From assembly GCA_002297415.1 (NCBI GenBank), contig DBKZ01000045.1:19577-34535 (forward strand): a stretch of 14,959 nt of DNA, read 5' to 3'. Below, one piece after another: positions 1 through 6,872 of this stretch. The position numbers and the translations under genes were made by a program. This DNA comes from Ruminococcaceae bacterium UBA737 (GTDB lineage: Bacteria > Bacillota > Clostridia > Oscillospirales > Acutalibacteraceae). Below the pieces are notes generated by a model that searched no databases, was not told where the DNA came from, and was given only the letters and a program-made list of their open reading frames with translations. How positions within the stretch are numbered: the first letter of the stretch is position 1; each line of letters begins with the position of its first letter.

Positions 1-606
1 CATATATGAATAAGCGGCAACCGCAATCGGACCTAAAAGCGAGGGATAAAGCTTAGAGGTGGTGTAAATAGCGGTCGGTCCGTCCGCACCGCCGATAATT
101 CCTATCGAAGCCGCGGCCTCCGCAGGGAATGCGAGGGCAAGACAGCCTAAGAAGGTTACAAAAATTCCTATCTGAGCGGCGGCACCTAAAAGAAGCGACT
201 TCGGATTTGCGATAAGCGGCTCAAAATCCGTCATAGCGCCGATACCTACGAATATAAGGCAGGGATAAAGACAGGTTTTAACACCGATATAAAGGATATC
301 GAGAAGTCCGCCGTTTGACATAATATGTCCGTAGCTGTGGTAGAATTCGGAATTTGCGTCCATAAACTGATTCCACAGCTCGGTGTGATACATTGCGTCG
401 GTTCCGGTAAACGCAGTAAGGTTTGTAAGCAGCATACCGAAAGCGATACCTACGAGCAAAAGCGGCTCAAACTGCTTCTTTATGCCGAGATAAAGAAGAA
501 ACAAAGAGACGAGAATCATAACAAGAGATCCCCAGTTCTCTTTTAAATTGCCGAAAAGCATGTAAAATCCCGTGCTTTTGGCAAAATCCAAAAGATTTTC
601 TAACAT
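1..606 (-). CDS. oadB: Sodium-translocating decarboxylase beta subunit, C-terminus cut off by window edge
   Basis: The minus strand reads open from ATG at 606-604 to base 1, giving the first 202 residues of a very hydrophobic protein. Near residues 170-178 it carries GGADGPTAI, typical of the beta subunits of oxaloacetate, methylmalonyl-CoA and glutaconyl-CoA decarboxylases (OadB/MmdB/GcdB). These integral membrane proteins decarboxylate the carboxybiotin carrier and export sodium ions. A GGAGG lies 7 nt before the ATG, which supports this start. The gene follows the biotin carrier by 14 bp and is surely in the same transcript. Family members are usually about 370-400 residues or more, so roughly half is outside the window. 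The substrate cannot be told from this subunit, so the symbol is a family name. Confidence 0.9.
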   Translation of the reverse strand, partial: MLENLLDFAKSTGFYMLFGNLKENWGSLVMILVSLFLLYLGIKKQFEPLLLVGIAFGMLLTNLTAFTGTDAMYHTELWNQFMDANSEFYHSYGHIMSNGGLLDILYIGVKTCLYPCLIFVGIGAMTDFEPLIANPKSLLLGAAAQIGIFVTFLGCLALAFPAEAAASIGIIGGADGPTAIYTTSKLYPSLLGPIAVAAYSYM

Positions 607-620
607 ATCCGTTCCTCCGA

Positions 621-974
621 TTATTCTATCTCGCAGAGAACAGCGCCTGTTTCAACCGAAATTCCGCTTGCAACTACGGATTTAACGGTGCCGTCGCAGG
701 GAGCAACGATTTCGTTTTCCATTTTCATAGCCTCAAGGATAAGAAGAACATCGCCTTTTTTAACTGCGTCTCCTACCTTGACATTTACTGAAAGAATATT
801 TCCTGGCATCGGGCTTGAAACTGTCTCGCCCTCGCCTGAAGAAACGGGAGCCGCAGGAGCGGTTTCTGCTTTCGGAGCGGGAGCGGCCGCTGTCTTTGCG
901 GACTCGGTTCCTGTAATATCCTCAAGCTCGATTTCATAAGCTGTTCCGTTTACGGTTACTTTATACTTTTTCAT
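621..974 (-). CDS. Biotin carboxyl carrier subunit of the decarboxylase sodium pump
   Basis: This is a 117-residue protein with a short N-terminal segment, an Ala/Pro-rich flexible linker at about residues 28-48 and a C-terminal biotinyl domain at about 52-117. The biotinylation motif EAMKME is at residues 81-86, so Lys84 should carry biotin. In this family the carrier takes CO2 from the carboxyltransferase (alpha) subunit and delivers it to the beta subunit in the membrane, and the linker allows the swing. AGAGGT precedes the ATG at a good distance. It lies between the small membrane subunit and the beta subunit, the same order as mmdD-mmdC-mmdB as I recall it from Veillonella. A free-standing carrier resembles MmdC/GcdC rather than the oxaloacetate decarboxylase alpha-fused form. 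The carboxyltransferase is not in the window and may lie beyond base 1. Confidence 0.92.
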   Translation of the reverse strand: MKKYKVTVNGTAYEIELEDITGTESAKTAAAPAPKAETAPAAPVSSGEGETVSSPMPGNILSVNVKVGDAVKKGDVLLILEAMKMENEIVAPCDGTVKSVVASGISVETGAVLCEIE

Positions 975-999
975 ATTTATTACCTCTTTTTTAATAATT

Positions 1000-1305
1000 T
1001 TAAAGCTTTTTAAACGATACGACGCGCAGAGCGGAAATATCCGTTCCCATGTCCTCTGCGGCTGCGGCGCAGACTGCCGCTATAACCTTACCGCGCTCCT
1101 CATCAGACATTGCGGTTTCGGTTTTCTCAGGCTTAGCGGCGGAATTTTCGGACTTGCCGTTTTTAAAAAACAGACTTACAAACTGACAAATCAGAATGAT
1201 GAAAACAAGGCCTACAAAAACCGTTCCGATTCCCATGCAGACAACAAACCATGCCGGAATATCCGAAGCATTGCTTACTGCCGCGGCGATTAAACTTCCT
1301 GCCAT
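1000..1305 (-). CDS. oadG: OadG-family small membrane subunit of the decarboxylase sodium pump
   Basis: The gene encodes 101 residues with one membrane helix at about 18-46, a charged, Ala/Lys/Glu-rich stretch at about 50-65 and a small C-terminal part ending in a basic KKL-type tail, as in OadG and MmdD proteins, which help assemble and anchor the decarboxylase complex. I start it at ATG 1305 and not at the in-frame GTG 1326, because the Shine-Dalgarno sequence GGGAGGTG (1318-1311) lies between the two and is ideally placed for 1305. It is the first gene of the operon, 25 bp before the biotin carrier, and is transcribed away from mnmE. Such small subunits are poorly conserved, so the call rests on the hydrophobicity pattern and the neighbours together. 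Confidence 0.8.
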   Translation of the reverse strand: MAGSLIAAAVSNASDIPAWFVVCMGIGTVFVGLVFIILICQFVSLFFKNGKSENSAAKPEKTETAMSDEERGKVIAAVCAAAAEDMGTDISALRVVSFKKL

Positions 1306-1310
1306 AAAAG

Positions 1311-1318
1311 CACCTCCC
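1311..1318 (-). promoter_or_regulatory. Ribosome binding site deciding the oadG start
   Basis: The minus strand reads GGGAGGTG here, with 5 nt to the ATG at 1305. It falls inside the longer reading frame that begins with GTG at 1326, which argues that the longer start is not used. Confidence 0.8.
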
Positions 1319-1399
1319 GATTTCACTTTTTTTAAAGCAAAAAATCATATTTTTTTAAAGTTTTCCGTTTAAAACTTAAAAATGATCCAATTTTCTGTC

Positions 1400-1428
1400 A
1401 TTATATATTATATCATATTATTTTGCAA
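1400..1428 (-). promoter_or_regulatory. Sigma-A type promoter for the decarboxylase operon
   Basis: On the minus strand TTGCAA (1428-1423) and TATAAT (1405-1400) are 17 bp apart. A second overlapping pair, TTGCAT (1434-1429) and TATAAT (1412-1407), has 16 bp spacing. Either would give a leader of roughly 90 nt before oadG. The region is very AT rich, so chance matches are possible. Confidence 0.55.
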
Positions 1429-1457
1429 ATGCAACAATAAAACTTTCTTTATTTTGA

Positions 1458-1486
1458 TTGAAAAAGCTTAAAATAAATGCTATAAT
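1458..1486 (+). promoter_or_regulatory. Sigma-A type promoter for mnmE-mnmG-rsmG
   Basis: TTGAAA (1458-1463) and a perfect TATAAT (1481-1486) are separated by exactly 17 bp. Transcription would start near 1493, about 34 nt before the mnmE ATG. The -35 boxes of this and the divergent operon promoter are only about 30 bp apart. Confidence 0.75.
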
Positions 1487-1526
1487 ATATTTTTAAGTAT
1501 TTATATGTGTAGCAAGAGGTGCGAAA

Positions 1527-2891
1527 ATGGCTGAAAAAACAATAGCCGCAATATGTACGCCGTTAGGTATGGGTGCGTTAGCCGTAATAAGAATTTCGGG
1601 AAACGATGCCGTTAAAATCGCCGACAGATGTTTTTCTTCGGCAGGCGGAAGAAGGCTTTGCGAGCTTAAAGGCTATCAGGCGCTTTTCGGAAAAATCACC
1701 GAGGAAAACGGCGATATGATCGACGAGGCGGTAGCCCTTGTATTCAGGGGCCCCCACAGCTTTACGGGCGAGGATACCGTTGAGCTTTCCGTTCACGGCG
1801 GAACGGTCACTGCAAGAAGCACCTTAAGGCGTGCGCTTGAATGCGGAGCGGTTATGGCAGGCCACGGAGAATTTTCAAAGCGCGCCTTTTTAAACGGAAA
1901 GATAGACTTAGCTCAGGCTGAAAGTATTGCGGGAATGATTTCCGCTAAGTCCGACGAGGCGCTTAAAATGTCCGTTTCGGTAAAGCAGGGGAGCGTGAGC
2001 TCAAAAATCTCCGAAATAACCGAAAAGCTGCTTGAAACCGCCGCTTGCTTTGCGGCTTATGCGGACTTTCCCGATGAGGATATCGAGCAATTAAGACCCG
2101 AAAATTTTAAAGCTCTGCTTTGTGAAACTCAAAACAGCCTGCAGGAGCTGATCGTTACCTTTGATAACGGCAGGCTTATAAATAACGGTATCGACTGCGC
2201 AATTGTAGGCAAACCGAATGTCGGCAAATCGACCCTTATGAATATGCTTTCGGGCTCTGACAGAAGTATTGTAACCGATATCGCAGGCACTACGCGCGAT
2301 ATTATTGAAAATACGGTAAATCTTGACGGAATGATTTTAAACCTTGCTGATACCGCAGGAATCAGGGATACTGACGACGAGGTGGAAAAAGCGGGTGTAA
2401 AAAGGGCGAGAGAAAGAAAGGAAAGCGCGCTTTTGGTGCTTGCGGTTTTCGATTCCTCATGCTCTCTTGACGGTGACGATAAAAAGCTTTTAAGCGAGCT
2501 TAATCCCGATAATACGGTAATAGTAATTAACAAATCCGATTTAGAGCAAAAATTATCTGAAAGCGATTTTGAGGGCTTTACCTCGGTTTTTGCAAGCGCT
2601 AAGGATAAAAAGGGCTTTATAGAGCTTAAAGAAGCGATAGAAAAAACCGTAAACTATAAAAAGATATCGCAGGGCGCGGCGGTTTTAATAACCGAAAGAC
2701 AGCGAGACTGCGCAAAACGCGCGCTTGAATTTACAAATGAGGCGCTAAAAGACTTTGAGTCGGGAATAACGCTTGACGCGGTAGCCGTAACCTTAGACTC
2801 GGCAATTTCGGCTTTACTTGAGCTTACGGGCAAAAGGGTCACAACAGAGGTTGCCGACGAGGTGTTTAAAAGATTTTGTATAGGAAAATGA
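1527..2891 (+). CDS. mnmE: tRNA uridine-5-carboxymethylaminomethyl modification GTPase MnmE
   Basis: A full-length 454-residue MnmE (TrmE). The N-terminal folate-binding domain is at about residues 1-118, followed by a helical domain interrupted by the GTPase domain at about 220-380. The G1 loop is GKPNVGKST at 228-236, TTRD is at 255-258, DTAG at 275-278 and NKSD at 335-338. The protein ends in FCIGK with the expected catalytic-motif cysteine at 451. With MnmG it installs the (carboxymethyl)aminomethyl group at C5 of wobble U34 in tRNAs reading NNA/NNG codons. AAGAGGTG (1514-1521) precedes the ATG. The gene is first in an operon with mnmG, 21 bp downstream. No jag, yidC or rnpA precedes it, unlike the classic origin-proximal cluster. 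Confidence 0.98.
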   Translation: MAEKTIAAICTPLGMGALAVIRISGNDAVKIADRCFSSAGGRRLCELKGYQALFGKITEENGDMIDEAVALVFRGPHSFTGEDTVELSVHGGTVTARSTLRRALECGAVMAGHGEFSKRAFLNGKIDLAQAESIAGMISAKSDEALKMSVSVKQGSVSSKISEITEKLLETAACFAAYADFPDEDIEQLRPENFKALLCETQNSLQELIVTFDNGRLINNGIDCAIVGKPNVGKSTLMNMLSGSDRSIVTDIAGTTRDIIENTVNLDGMILNLADTAGIRDTDDEVEKAGVKRARERKESALLVLAVFDSSCSLDGDDKKLLSELNPDNTVIVINKSDLEQKLSESDFEGFTSVFASAKDKKGFIELKEAIEKTVNYKKISQGAAVLITERQRDCAKRALEFTNEALKDFESGITLDAVAVTLDSAISALLELTGKRVTTEVADEVFKRFCIGK

Positions 2892-2912
2892 GGATAAAAG
2901 AGGTAATTTTTA

Positions 2913-4793
2913 ATGATACCCGAATATAAGGCAGGAAATTATGATGTCGCCGTTATCGGCGGAGGACACGCGGGAATAGAGGCGGCGCTTGCGGCGGCAA
3001 GGCTTAAAGTGAAAACGATAATGTTCACAATAACGCTCGACTGGATAGGAAATATGCCCTGCAATCCATCTATCGGAGGCACGGCAAAGGGAAATCTTGT
3101 AAGAGAGCTTGACGCTTTGGGCGGCGAAATGGGCAAGGCGGCGGATAAAAACACCCTGCAAAGCAGAATGCTTAACCGCGGAAAGGGCCCTGCCATGCAC
3201 AGTCTCCGCGCTCAGATTGACAGAAGAAACTACAGCGCATATATGAAGCATGCGGTTGAACTGCAGGAAGGGCTTGAGGTAAAACAGGCGGAAATAGTCA
3301 GTCTTGAAAAAAGGGAGGACGGGCTATGGCACGCAGTGACAAGGCTTGGAGCGGACTATGCCTGCAAAACCGTAGTTATAGCCACAGGCACATTTTTGGG
3401 CGGAAGAATTTATATCGGCGAGGTAAACTATGAAAGCGGACCCGACGGAGCTTTCCCCGCAACCGAGCTTTCAAAATCCTTAAAAAAGCTTAGTTTGCCT
3501 TTAAGGCGCTTTAAAACAGGCACACCTGCAAGGGTTTTAAGGGAAAGCATTGATTTTAAGGATTTAGAGGTTCAAAAGGGTGACGAAAGGACGGAAAGCT
3601 TCAGCTTTTCGTCGGTAAATCCGCCCGTAAATAAGGTTGATTGCCATATCGCTTATACAAATTCCGAAACCGAAGCGGTTATAAGGGCAAATCTCCACCG
3701 CTCTCCGCTTTATTCGGGAAAAATCGAGGGAGTAGGGCCTAGGTACTGTCCGAGTATCGAGGATAAAATAGTCAGATTTGCGGATAAAAAGCGACATCAG
3801 CTGTTTATAGAGCCCTGCGGAGAAAACACCGAGGAAATGTATCTTCAGGGAATGAGCTCTTCATTGCCCGAAGAGGTGCAAATTCAGTTTTATAAAACCA
3901 TAAAGGGTCTTGAAAATGTAAGCGTTATGAGAAATGCTTACGCCATAGAATATGACTGTATTGACCCTACCGCCTTAAAGCCGAGCCTTGAAATAAAGAA
4001 TAACGAGGGGCTTTTCGGCGCAGGTCAGTTTAACGGCTCCTCAGGCTATGAGGAAGCGGCTGTACAGGGATTTATAGCAGGTATAAACGCGGCAAAAAAG
4101 GTAAAGGAAGAACCGCCGCTTATTCTTTCGCGCGCTTCTTCCTACATAGGCACGCTTATTGACGATCTTGTTACAAAGGGCTGTTCAGACCCCTACAGAA
4201 TGATGACCTCACGAAGCGAATACCGCCTGATTTTAAGGCACGATAATGCAGACGAAAGGCTTATGCCGACGGGATATGATTTGGGTCTTATTCCCGAAGA
4301 AGAATATAATGACTTTTTAAAGCGCAAGGAGCAAAAGGAAAACGAAATAAAGCGAATGAATTCGGTATTTTTAGCCCCCGATGAGGAGCTTAATAAAATG
4401 CTTGAAGGCGCAGGCACCGCTCCGCTTAAAACGGGAACGAGGCTTTCGGATCTTATAAAAAGACCGCAGTTAAGCTATGAAATGCTTCGCCCCTTTGATA
4501 AGACCGCGGCAGATATTGATCCTGAGATTGCCGAAAAAGCGGAAATCGAAATAAAATATGAGGGATATATCGCAAGGCAGAACGCGGCGGTTAAGGAAAC
4601 CTTAAGGCTTGAACAGAAGCTTATTCCCGAGGATATTGATTATTTGGATGTTTACGGGCTGAGAATCGAGGCAAGAGAAAAGCTTGAAAAAATAAGACCT
4701 ATAAATATAGGTATGGCTTCGAGAATTTCGGGAGTAAGTCCTGCGGATATTTCGGTACTTCTTATTTATCTTAAAACGGAGAAAAATAAATGA
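2913..4793 (+). CDS. mnmG: tRNA uridine-5-carboxymethylaminomethyl modification enzyme MnmG (GidA)
   Basis: A complete 626-residue MnmG. The N-terminal FAD-binding Rossmann motif GGGHAG is at residues 16-21, and PCNPSIGG follows at about 49-56. Both family signatures are present: one around GPRYCPSIEDK at about 274-284, and the Gly-rich block with GSSGYEEAA near residue 375. The C-terminal helical domain that contacts MnmE and tRNA is intact. It is the FAD-dependent partner of MnmE in U34 modification and supplies the chemistry with methylenetetrahydrofolate and glycine or ammonium. GAGGTAA lies just before the ATG. Its stop overlaps the rsmG start in an ATGA (4790-4793), so the two are translationally coupled. 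Confidence 0.98.
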   Translation: MIPEYKAGNYDVAVIGGGHAGIEAALAAARLKVKTIMFTITLDWIGNMPCNPSIGGTAKGNLVRELDALGGEMGKAADKNTLQSRMLNRGKGPAMHSLRAQIDRRNYSAYMKHAVELQEGLEVKQAEIVSLEKREDGLWHAVTRLGADYACKTVVIATGTFLGGRIYIGEVNYESGPDGAFPATELSKSLKKLSLPLRRFKTGTPARVLRESIDFKDLEVQKGDERTESFSFSSVNPPVNKVDCHIAYTNSETEAVIRANLHRSPLYSGKIEGVGPRYCPSIEDKIVRFADKKRHQLFIEPCGENTEEMYLQGMSSSLPEEVQIQFYKTIKGLENVSVMRNAYAIEYDCIDPTALKPSLEIKNNEGLFGAGQFNGSSGYEEAAVQGFIAGINAAKKVKEEPPLILSRASSYIGTLIDDLVTKGCSDPYRMMTSRSEYRLILRHDNADERLMPTGYDLGLIPEEEYNDFLKRKEQKENEIKRMNSVFLAPDEELNKMLEGAGTAPLKTGTRLSDLIKRPQLSYEMLRPFDKTAADIDPEIAEKAEIEIKYEGYIARQNAAVKETLRLEQKLIPEDIDYLDVYGLRIEAREKLEKIRPINIGMASRISGVSPADISVLLIYLKTEKNK

Positions 4794-5503
4794 CGGTTGA
4801 TGTAAAAAAGCTGAAATCGCTTTGCGAAAGCAAAAATATTTATCTTGACGAAAATGCGGAAAAAAGATTTGAAATCTATTATAACCTGCTCGTTTCATGG
4901 AATGAGAAAATGAATCTTACCGCCATAACCGACCCCGAGGGTGTTTTAATAAAGCATTTTTATGACAGCCTGCTGTTTTTTAAAGCGGCACAAGTGGAAA
5001 ACGGCGCGCAGATAATAGATGTCGGAACGGGGGCGGGCTTTCCGGGGCTTGTTCTTAAAATCGCAAGACCCGATATTAAGCTTACCCTGCTTGACGGGCT
5101 TAATAAAAGACTTACATTTTTAGAAGCGGTTTTAAAGGAAACAGAGCTTGATGCCGAGCTTGTGCACATGCGTGCAGAAGAGGGCGGAAAGGATAAGAAA
5201 TACCGCGAGCGGTATGATTTCGCTACGGCAAGAGCGGTAAAGGTTATGCCGGTGCTTTGCGAATACTGTCTGCCGTTTGTAAAAAAAGGCGGTAATTTTA
5301 TAGCCTTAAAGGGCGCTACGGGAAAAGAAGAGCTGGAGGCTTCCAAAAACGCTTTAAAGCTTCTCGGCGGAAAAACAGAGTCCGTAATTGAGGAAAATCT
5401 GCCTGAGGGGGACAAAAGAATTCTCATAAATGTAAAAAAAATATCGCAAACCTCGCCAAAATATCCCAGAGATAACGCAAAAATCTCAAAAAATCCTTTA
5501 TAA
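4790..5503 (+). CDS. rsmG: 16S rRNA (guanine-N7)-methyltransferase RsmG (GidB)
   Basis: A 237-residue class I SAM-dependent methyltransferase. The family blocks NLTAI (42-46) and KHFYDSL (55-61) come before the SAM loop VGTGAGFPGL at 78-87, and the C-terminus has the family's YPR...PL ending. RsmG methylates N7 of G527 (E. coli numbering) in the 530 loop of 16S rRNA; loss causes low-level streptomycin resistance in several bacteria. The start ATG overlaps the mnmG stop by 4 nt. It is the last gene of the mnmE operon: a strong terminator follows 16 bp after its stop. The mnmG-rsmG order is conserved across many bacteria. Confidence 0.97.
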   Translation: MTVDVKKLKSLCESKNIYLDENAEKRFEIYYNLLVSWNEKMNLTAITDPEGVLIKHFYDSLLFFKAAQVENGAQIIDVGTGAGFPGLVLKIARPDIKLTLLDGLNKRLTFLEAVLKETELDAELVHMRAEEGGKDKKYRERYDFATARAVKVMPVLCEYCLPFVKKGGNFIALKGATGKEELEASKNALKLLGGKTESVIEENLPEGDKRILINVKKISQTSPKYPRDNAKISKNPL

Positions 5504-5519
5504 AATAAAGAAAAATAAT

Positions 5520-5556
5520 AAAACGCGTCGAATTAACCCGACGCGTTTTTCTTTAC
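5520..5556 (+). terminator. Rho-independent terminator after rsmG
   Basis: A perfect 11-bp stem, AAAACGCGTCG with CGACGCGTTTT, closes an 8-nt loop (5531-5538) and runs into a T-rich tract. It ends the mnmE-mnmG-rsmG transcript before the parB promoter. Confidence 0.92.
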
Positions 5557-5580
5557 TTTTTTTAAATTTTGAGTGATAAT
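5552..5580 (+). promoter_or_regulatory. Candidate sigma-A promoter for parB
   Basis: TTTACT (5552-5557) and GATAAT (5575-5580) are 17 bp apart and lie just after the rsmG terminator. Transcription would start near 5587, about 32 nt before the parB ATG. The match is moderate, but a promoter is needed here given the terminator. Confidence 0.5.
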
Positions 5581-5618
5581 TAACTCGCGGCAGGAAAAAC
5601 AGCAAAGGAGGACATGCC

Positions 5619-6464
5619 ATGCACACGATTGCAGAAAAAAAGCTGCTTATGCTTAAGCCCTCGCAAATCACCGTTGACCCGAATCAGCCTAGGAAAAGCT
5701 TTGATGAAATCAAATTAAACGCTCTTTGCGACAGTATTTCGAAAAACGGTATTATAGAACCGCTTTTGGTAAGAAAATCAGCTTTCGGCAAATTTGAGCT
5801 TATCGCAGGAGAGAGGAGACTCCGAGCGGCAATAAAGGCAGGCGTAAGGCGCGTGCCCTGCGTGCTTCACAGCGCGGACAGGCTCACCGCGGGAATTTAT
5901 GCGGTCACCGAAAATCTGCAAAGGTGCGACCTGAACTTCTTTGAGGAAGCGGCGGCAATTGAGAGACTTATAGTGTTATCAGGTGAGTCTCAGGCGCAAA
6001 TTGCCGAAAAGTTAGGGCTTGCGCAGTCGTCGCTTTCAAACAAATTAAGGCTTTTAAAGCTTGATAATTCGCTTAAAGCTAAAATATCCGAATATAATTT
6101 AAGCGAAAGACATGCAAGAGCTCTGCTTTCTGTTCCTGCGGAGGACAGAAGCACGCTTCTTGATATGATTATAAATGAGGGACTAAATGTCCGTCAGACC
6201 ACTGAGAGAATAGCTGAAATTCTTGCTAAAAACGACTCAAACGAAATAAATTTCGAGGTTAAAAGACCTGAGCCGATAAGAAAGACCGCCATAGGCGATG
6301 AAAAGCTTTTCAGAAACAGCTTAAATAAGCTTGTCGGTTTTCTTCAAAGCTCCGGAGTCGACGCAAAAACAAGGCGCACCGAAAACGATAAATATATCGA
6401 ATATAAGGTGCGAATTCCAAAGCTTGAGAAAAAATCTCAGTATACTCAGTTAAAAATCTGCTGA
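5619..6464 (+). CDS. parB: ParB/Noc-family chromosome partition or nucleoid occlusion protein
   Basis: A 281-residue ParB-like CTPase and DNA-binding protein. The N-terminal nucleotide-binding domain (about 10-105) has the DPNQPRKSF block, GERRLRA at 64-70 and ENLQR at 98-102. A helix-turn-helix lies at about 126-147, and a C-terminal dimerisation region follows a basic linker. Family members load on palindromic sites (parS or the Noc site) and spread as CTP-dependent clamps. A strong AAAGGAGG (5604-5611) sits 7 nt before ATG 5619; the ATG at 5614 is out of frame. Position after rsmG is where noc lies in Bacillus, but the N-terminus shows no evident amphipathic membrane helix as in B. subtilis Noc, so ParB (Spo0J) remains possible. 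There is no adjacent parA/soj, and I found no parS or Noc site by eye. Confidence 0.88.
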   Translation: MHTIAEKKLLMLKPSQITVDPNQPRKSFDEIKLNALCDSISKNGIIEPLLVRKSAFGKFELIAGERRLRAAIKAGVRRVPCVLHSADRLTAGIYAVTENLQRCDLNFFEEAAAIERLIVLSGESQAQIAEKLGLAQSSLSNKLRLLKLDNSLKAKISEYNLSERHARALLSVPAEDRSTLLDMIINEGLNVRQTTERIAEILAKNDSNEINFEVKRPEPIRKTAIGDEKLFRNSLNKLVGFLQSSGVDAKTRRTENDKYIEYKVRIPKLEKKSQYTQLKIC

Positions 6465-6556
6465 AGTACCTTTTATCCCCTTGGGTGCCGCGGCGATTTT
6501 TATAAAAGGACTGCGAGGATAATCCCCTCGTGTCTGCCATATTCATCCCCATACAC
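6465..6556. other. Intergenic stretch with possible small RNA structure
   Basis: No gene is supported here. CCTTTTAT (6469-6476) can pair with ATAAAAGG (6502-6509), enclosing a GC-rich loop that includes GCCGCGGC (6487-6494). CGAGG (6514-6518) can pair with CCTCG (6526-6530). Together with the hairpin at 6557-6592 this could be a structured 3' untranslated region of parB or an independent RNA. No known RNA family was recognised. Confidence 0.3.
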
Positions 6557-6596
6557 ATGTTATACCTCCGGAGAAATCCGGAGGTATAACATTTTA
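6557..6596 (+). terminator. Strong hairpin after parB, probable terminator
   Basis: ATGTTATACCTCCGGA pairs perfectly with its complement over 16 bp around a GAAA tetraloop (6573-6576), followed by a short T run (6592-6595). The stem is very stable but the T-tract is short, so termination is likely rather than certain. It stands about 95 bp after parB and directly before the repeat array. Confidence 0.65.
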
Positions 6597-6775
6597 GACA
6601 TTAGATATTAGATTTTAGACATTAGACGAAGGTGTGCCTTACGGCACTTGAATAAACCTAAACCCTTTCGTCTAAAAGGGGCTTGGGTTTTTGCGAGGCT
6701 AAATAAAAGGCTCCCTTCTTTTTCACGATAGTGAAAACAGAGGGGAGCTGGCGCGCTTTATGCGCGACTGAGGGG
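6593..6775 (+). repeat. Composite palindromic intergenic repeat, copy A
   Basis: It begins with five tandem 7-bp units of the pattern WTTAGAY (6593-6627). TTAGACGAA (6622-6630) is repeated inverted as TTCGTCTAA (6667-6675), around a GTGCC-ttac-GGCAC hairpin (6634-6647). AAACCC (6660-6665) can pair with GGGTTT (6685-6690). A long hairpin follows: GCTCCCTTCT (6710-6719) with AGAGGGGAGC (6739-6748), holding an inner TTTTCAC-gata-GTGAAAA stem. Then come a CGCGC/GCGCG hairpin and a final GAGGGG (6770-6775). The same module order recurs at 14605-14876. No transposase or coding frame is present. Confidence 0.85.
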
Positions 6776-6781
6776 TATTCT

Positions 6782-6831
6782 TTTAGATTTTAGATATTAG
6801 ACCAAAGTCCGCCTTACGGCACGGAAATTAA
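6782..6831 (+). repeat. Degenerate partial copy A' of the same repeat
   Basis: Three 7-bp units (6782-6802, pattern WTTAGAY) are followed by a block containing GCCTTACGGCAC and an AT-rich stretch, matching the 5' half of copies A and B. The rest of the element is absent. It lies only a few bases after copy A in the same orientation. Confidence 0.65.
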
Positions 6832-6834
6832 ACA

Positions 6835-6870
6835 AAAATTCCTTTTAGTCTTAAATGCGCGTTTTAAGAC
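6835..6870 (-). terminator. Probable sleB terminator
   Basis: Read on the minus strand just past the sleB stop, GTCTTAAA and TTTAAGAC form an 8-bp stem with a 7-nt loop (6870-6848), followed by TAAAAGGAATTTTT. The T-tract is interrupted and the stem AT rich, so this is a weak terminator candidate. It partly merges with degenerate repeat copy A'. Confidence 0.45.
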
Positions 6871-6872
6871 CT

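Noticed and set aside
325..546. 73-residue plus-strand reading frame
   Set aside because: It is antisense to the well-supported sodium-pump beta subunit and has no protein-like features.
4960..5427. 155-residue minus-strand reading frame inside rsmG
   Set aside because: Antisense to intact RsmG motifs; Ser/Phe-rich shadow sequence.
6310..6558. 82-residue minus-strand reading frame with GGAGG 6 nt before its ATG
   Set aside because: The GGAGG is one arm of the 16-bp hairpin at 6557-6592, and most of the frame is antisense to the parB coding sequence with no recognisable protein features.
6593..6627. Tandem array considered as a CRISPR or attachment site
   Set aside because: Units are 7 bp with no spacers, and there are no cas genes, integrase or phage genes nearby.
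6593..6862. Repeat as an insertion sequence remnant or typical MITE
   Set aside because: No transposase fragment and no matching terminal inverted repeats at the outer ends with a target duplication could be identified; the inverted repeats are internal.
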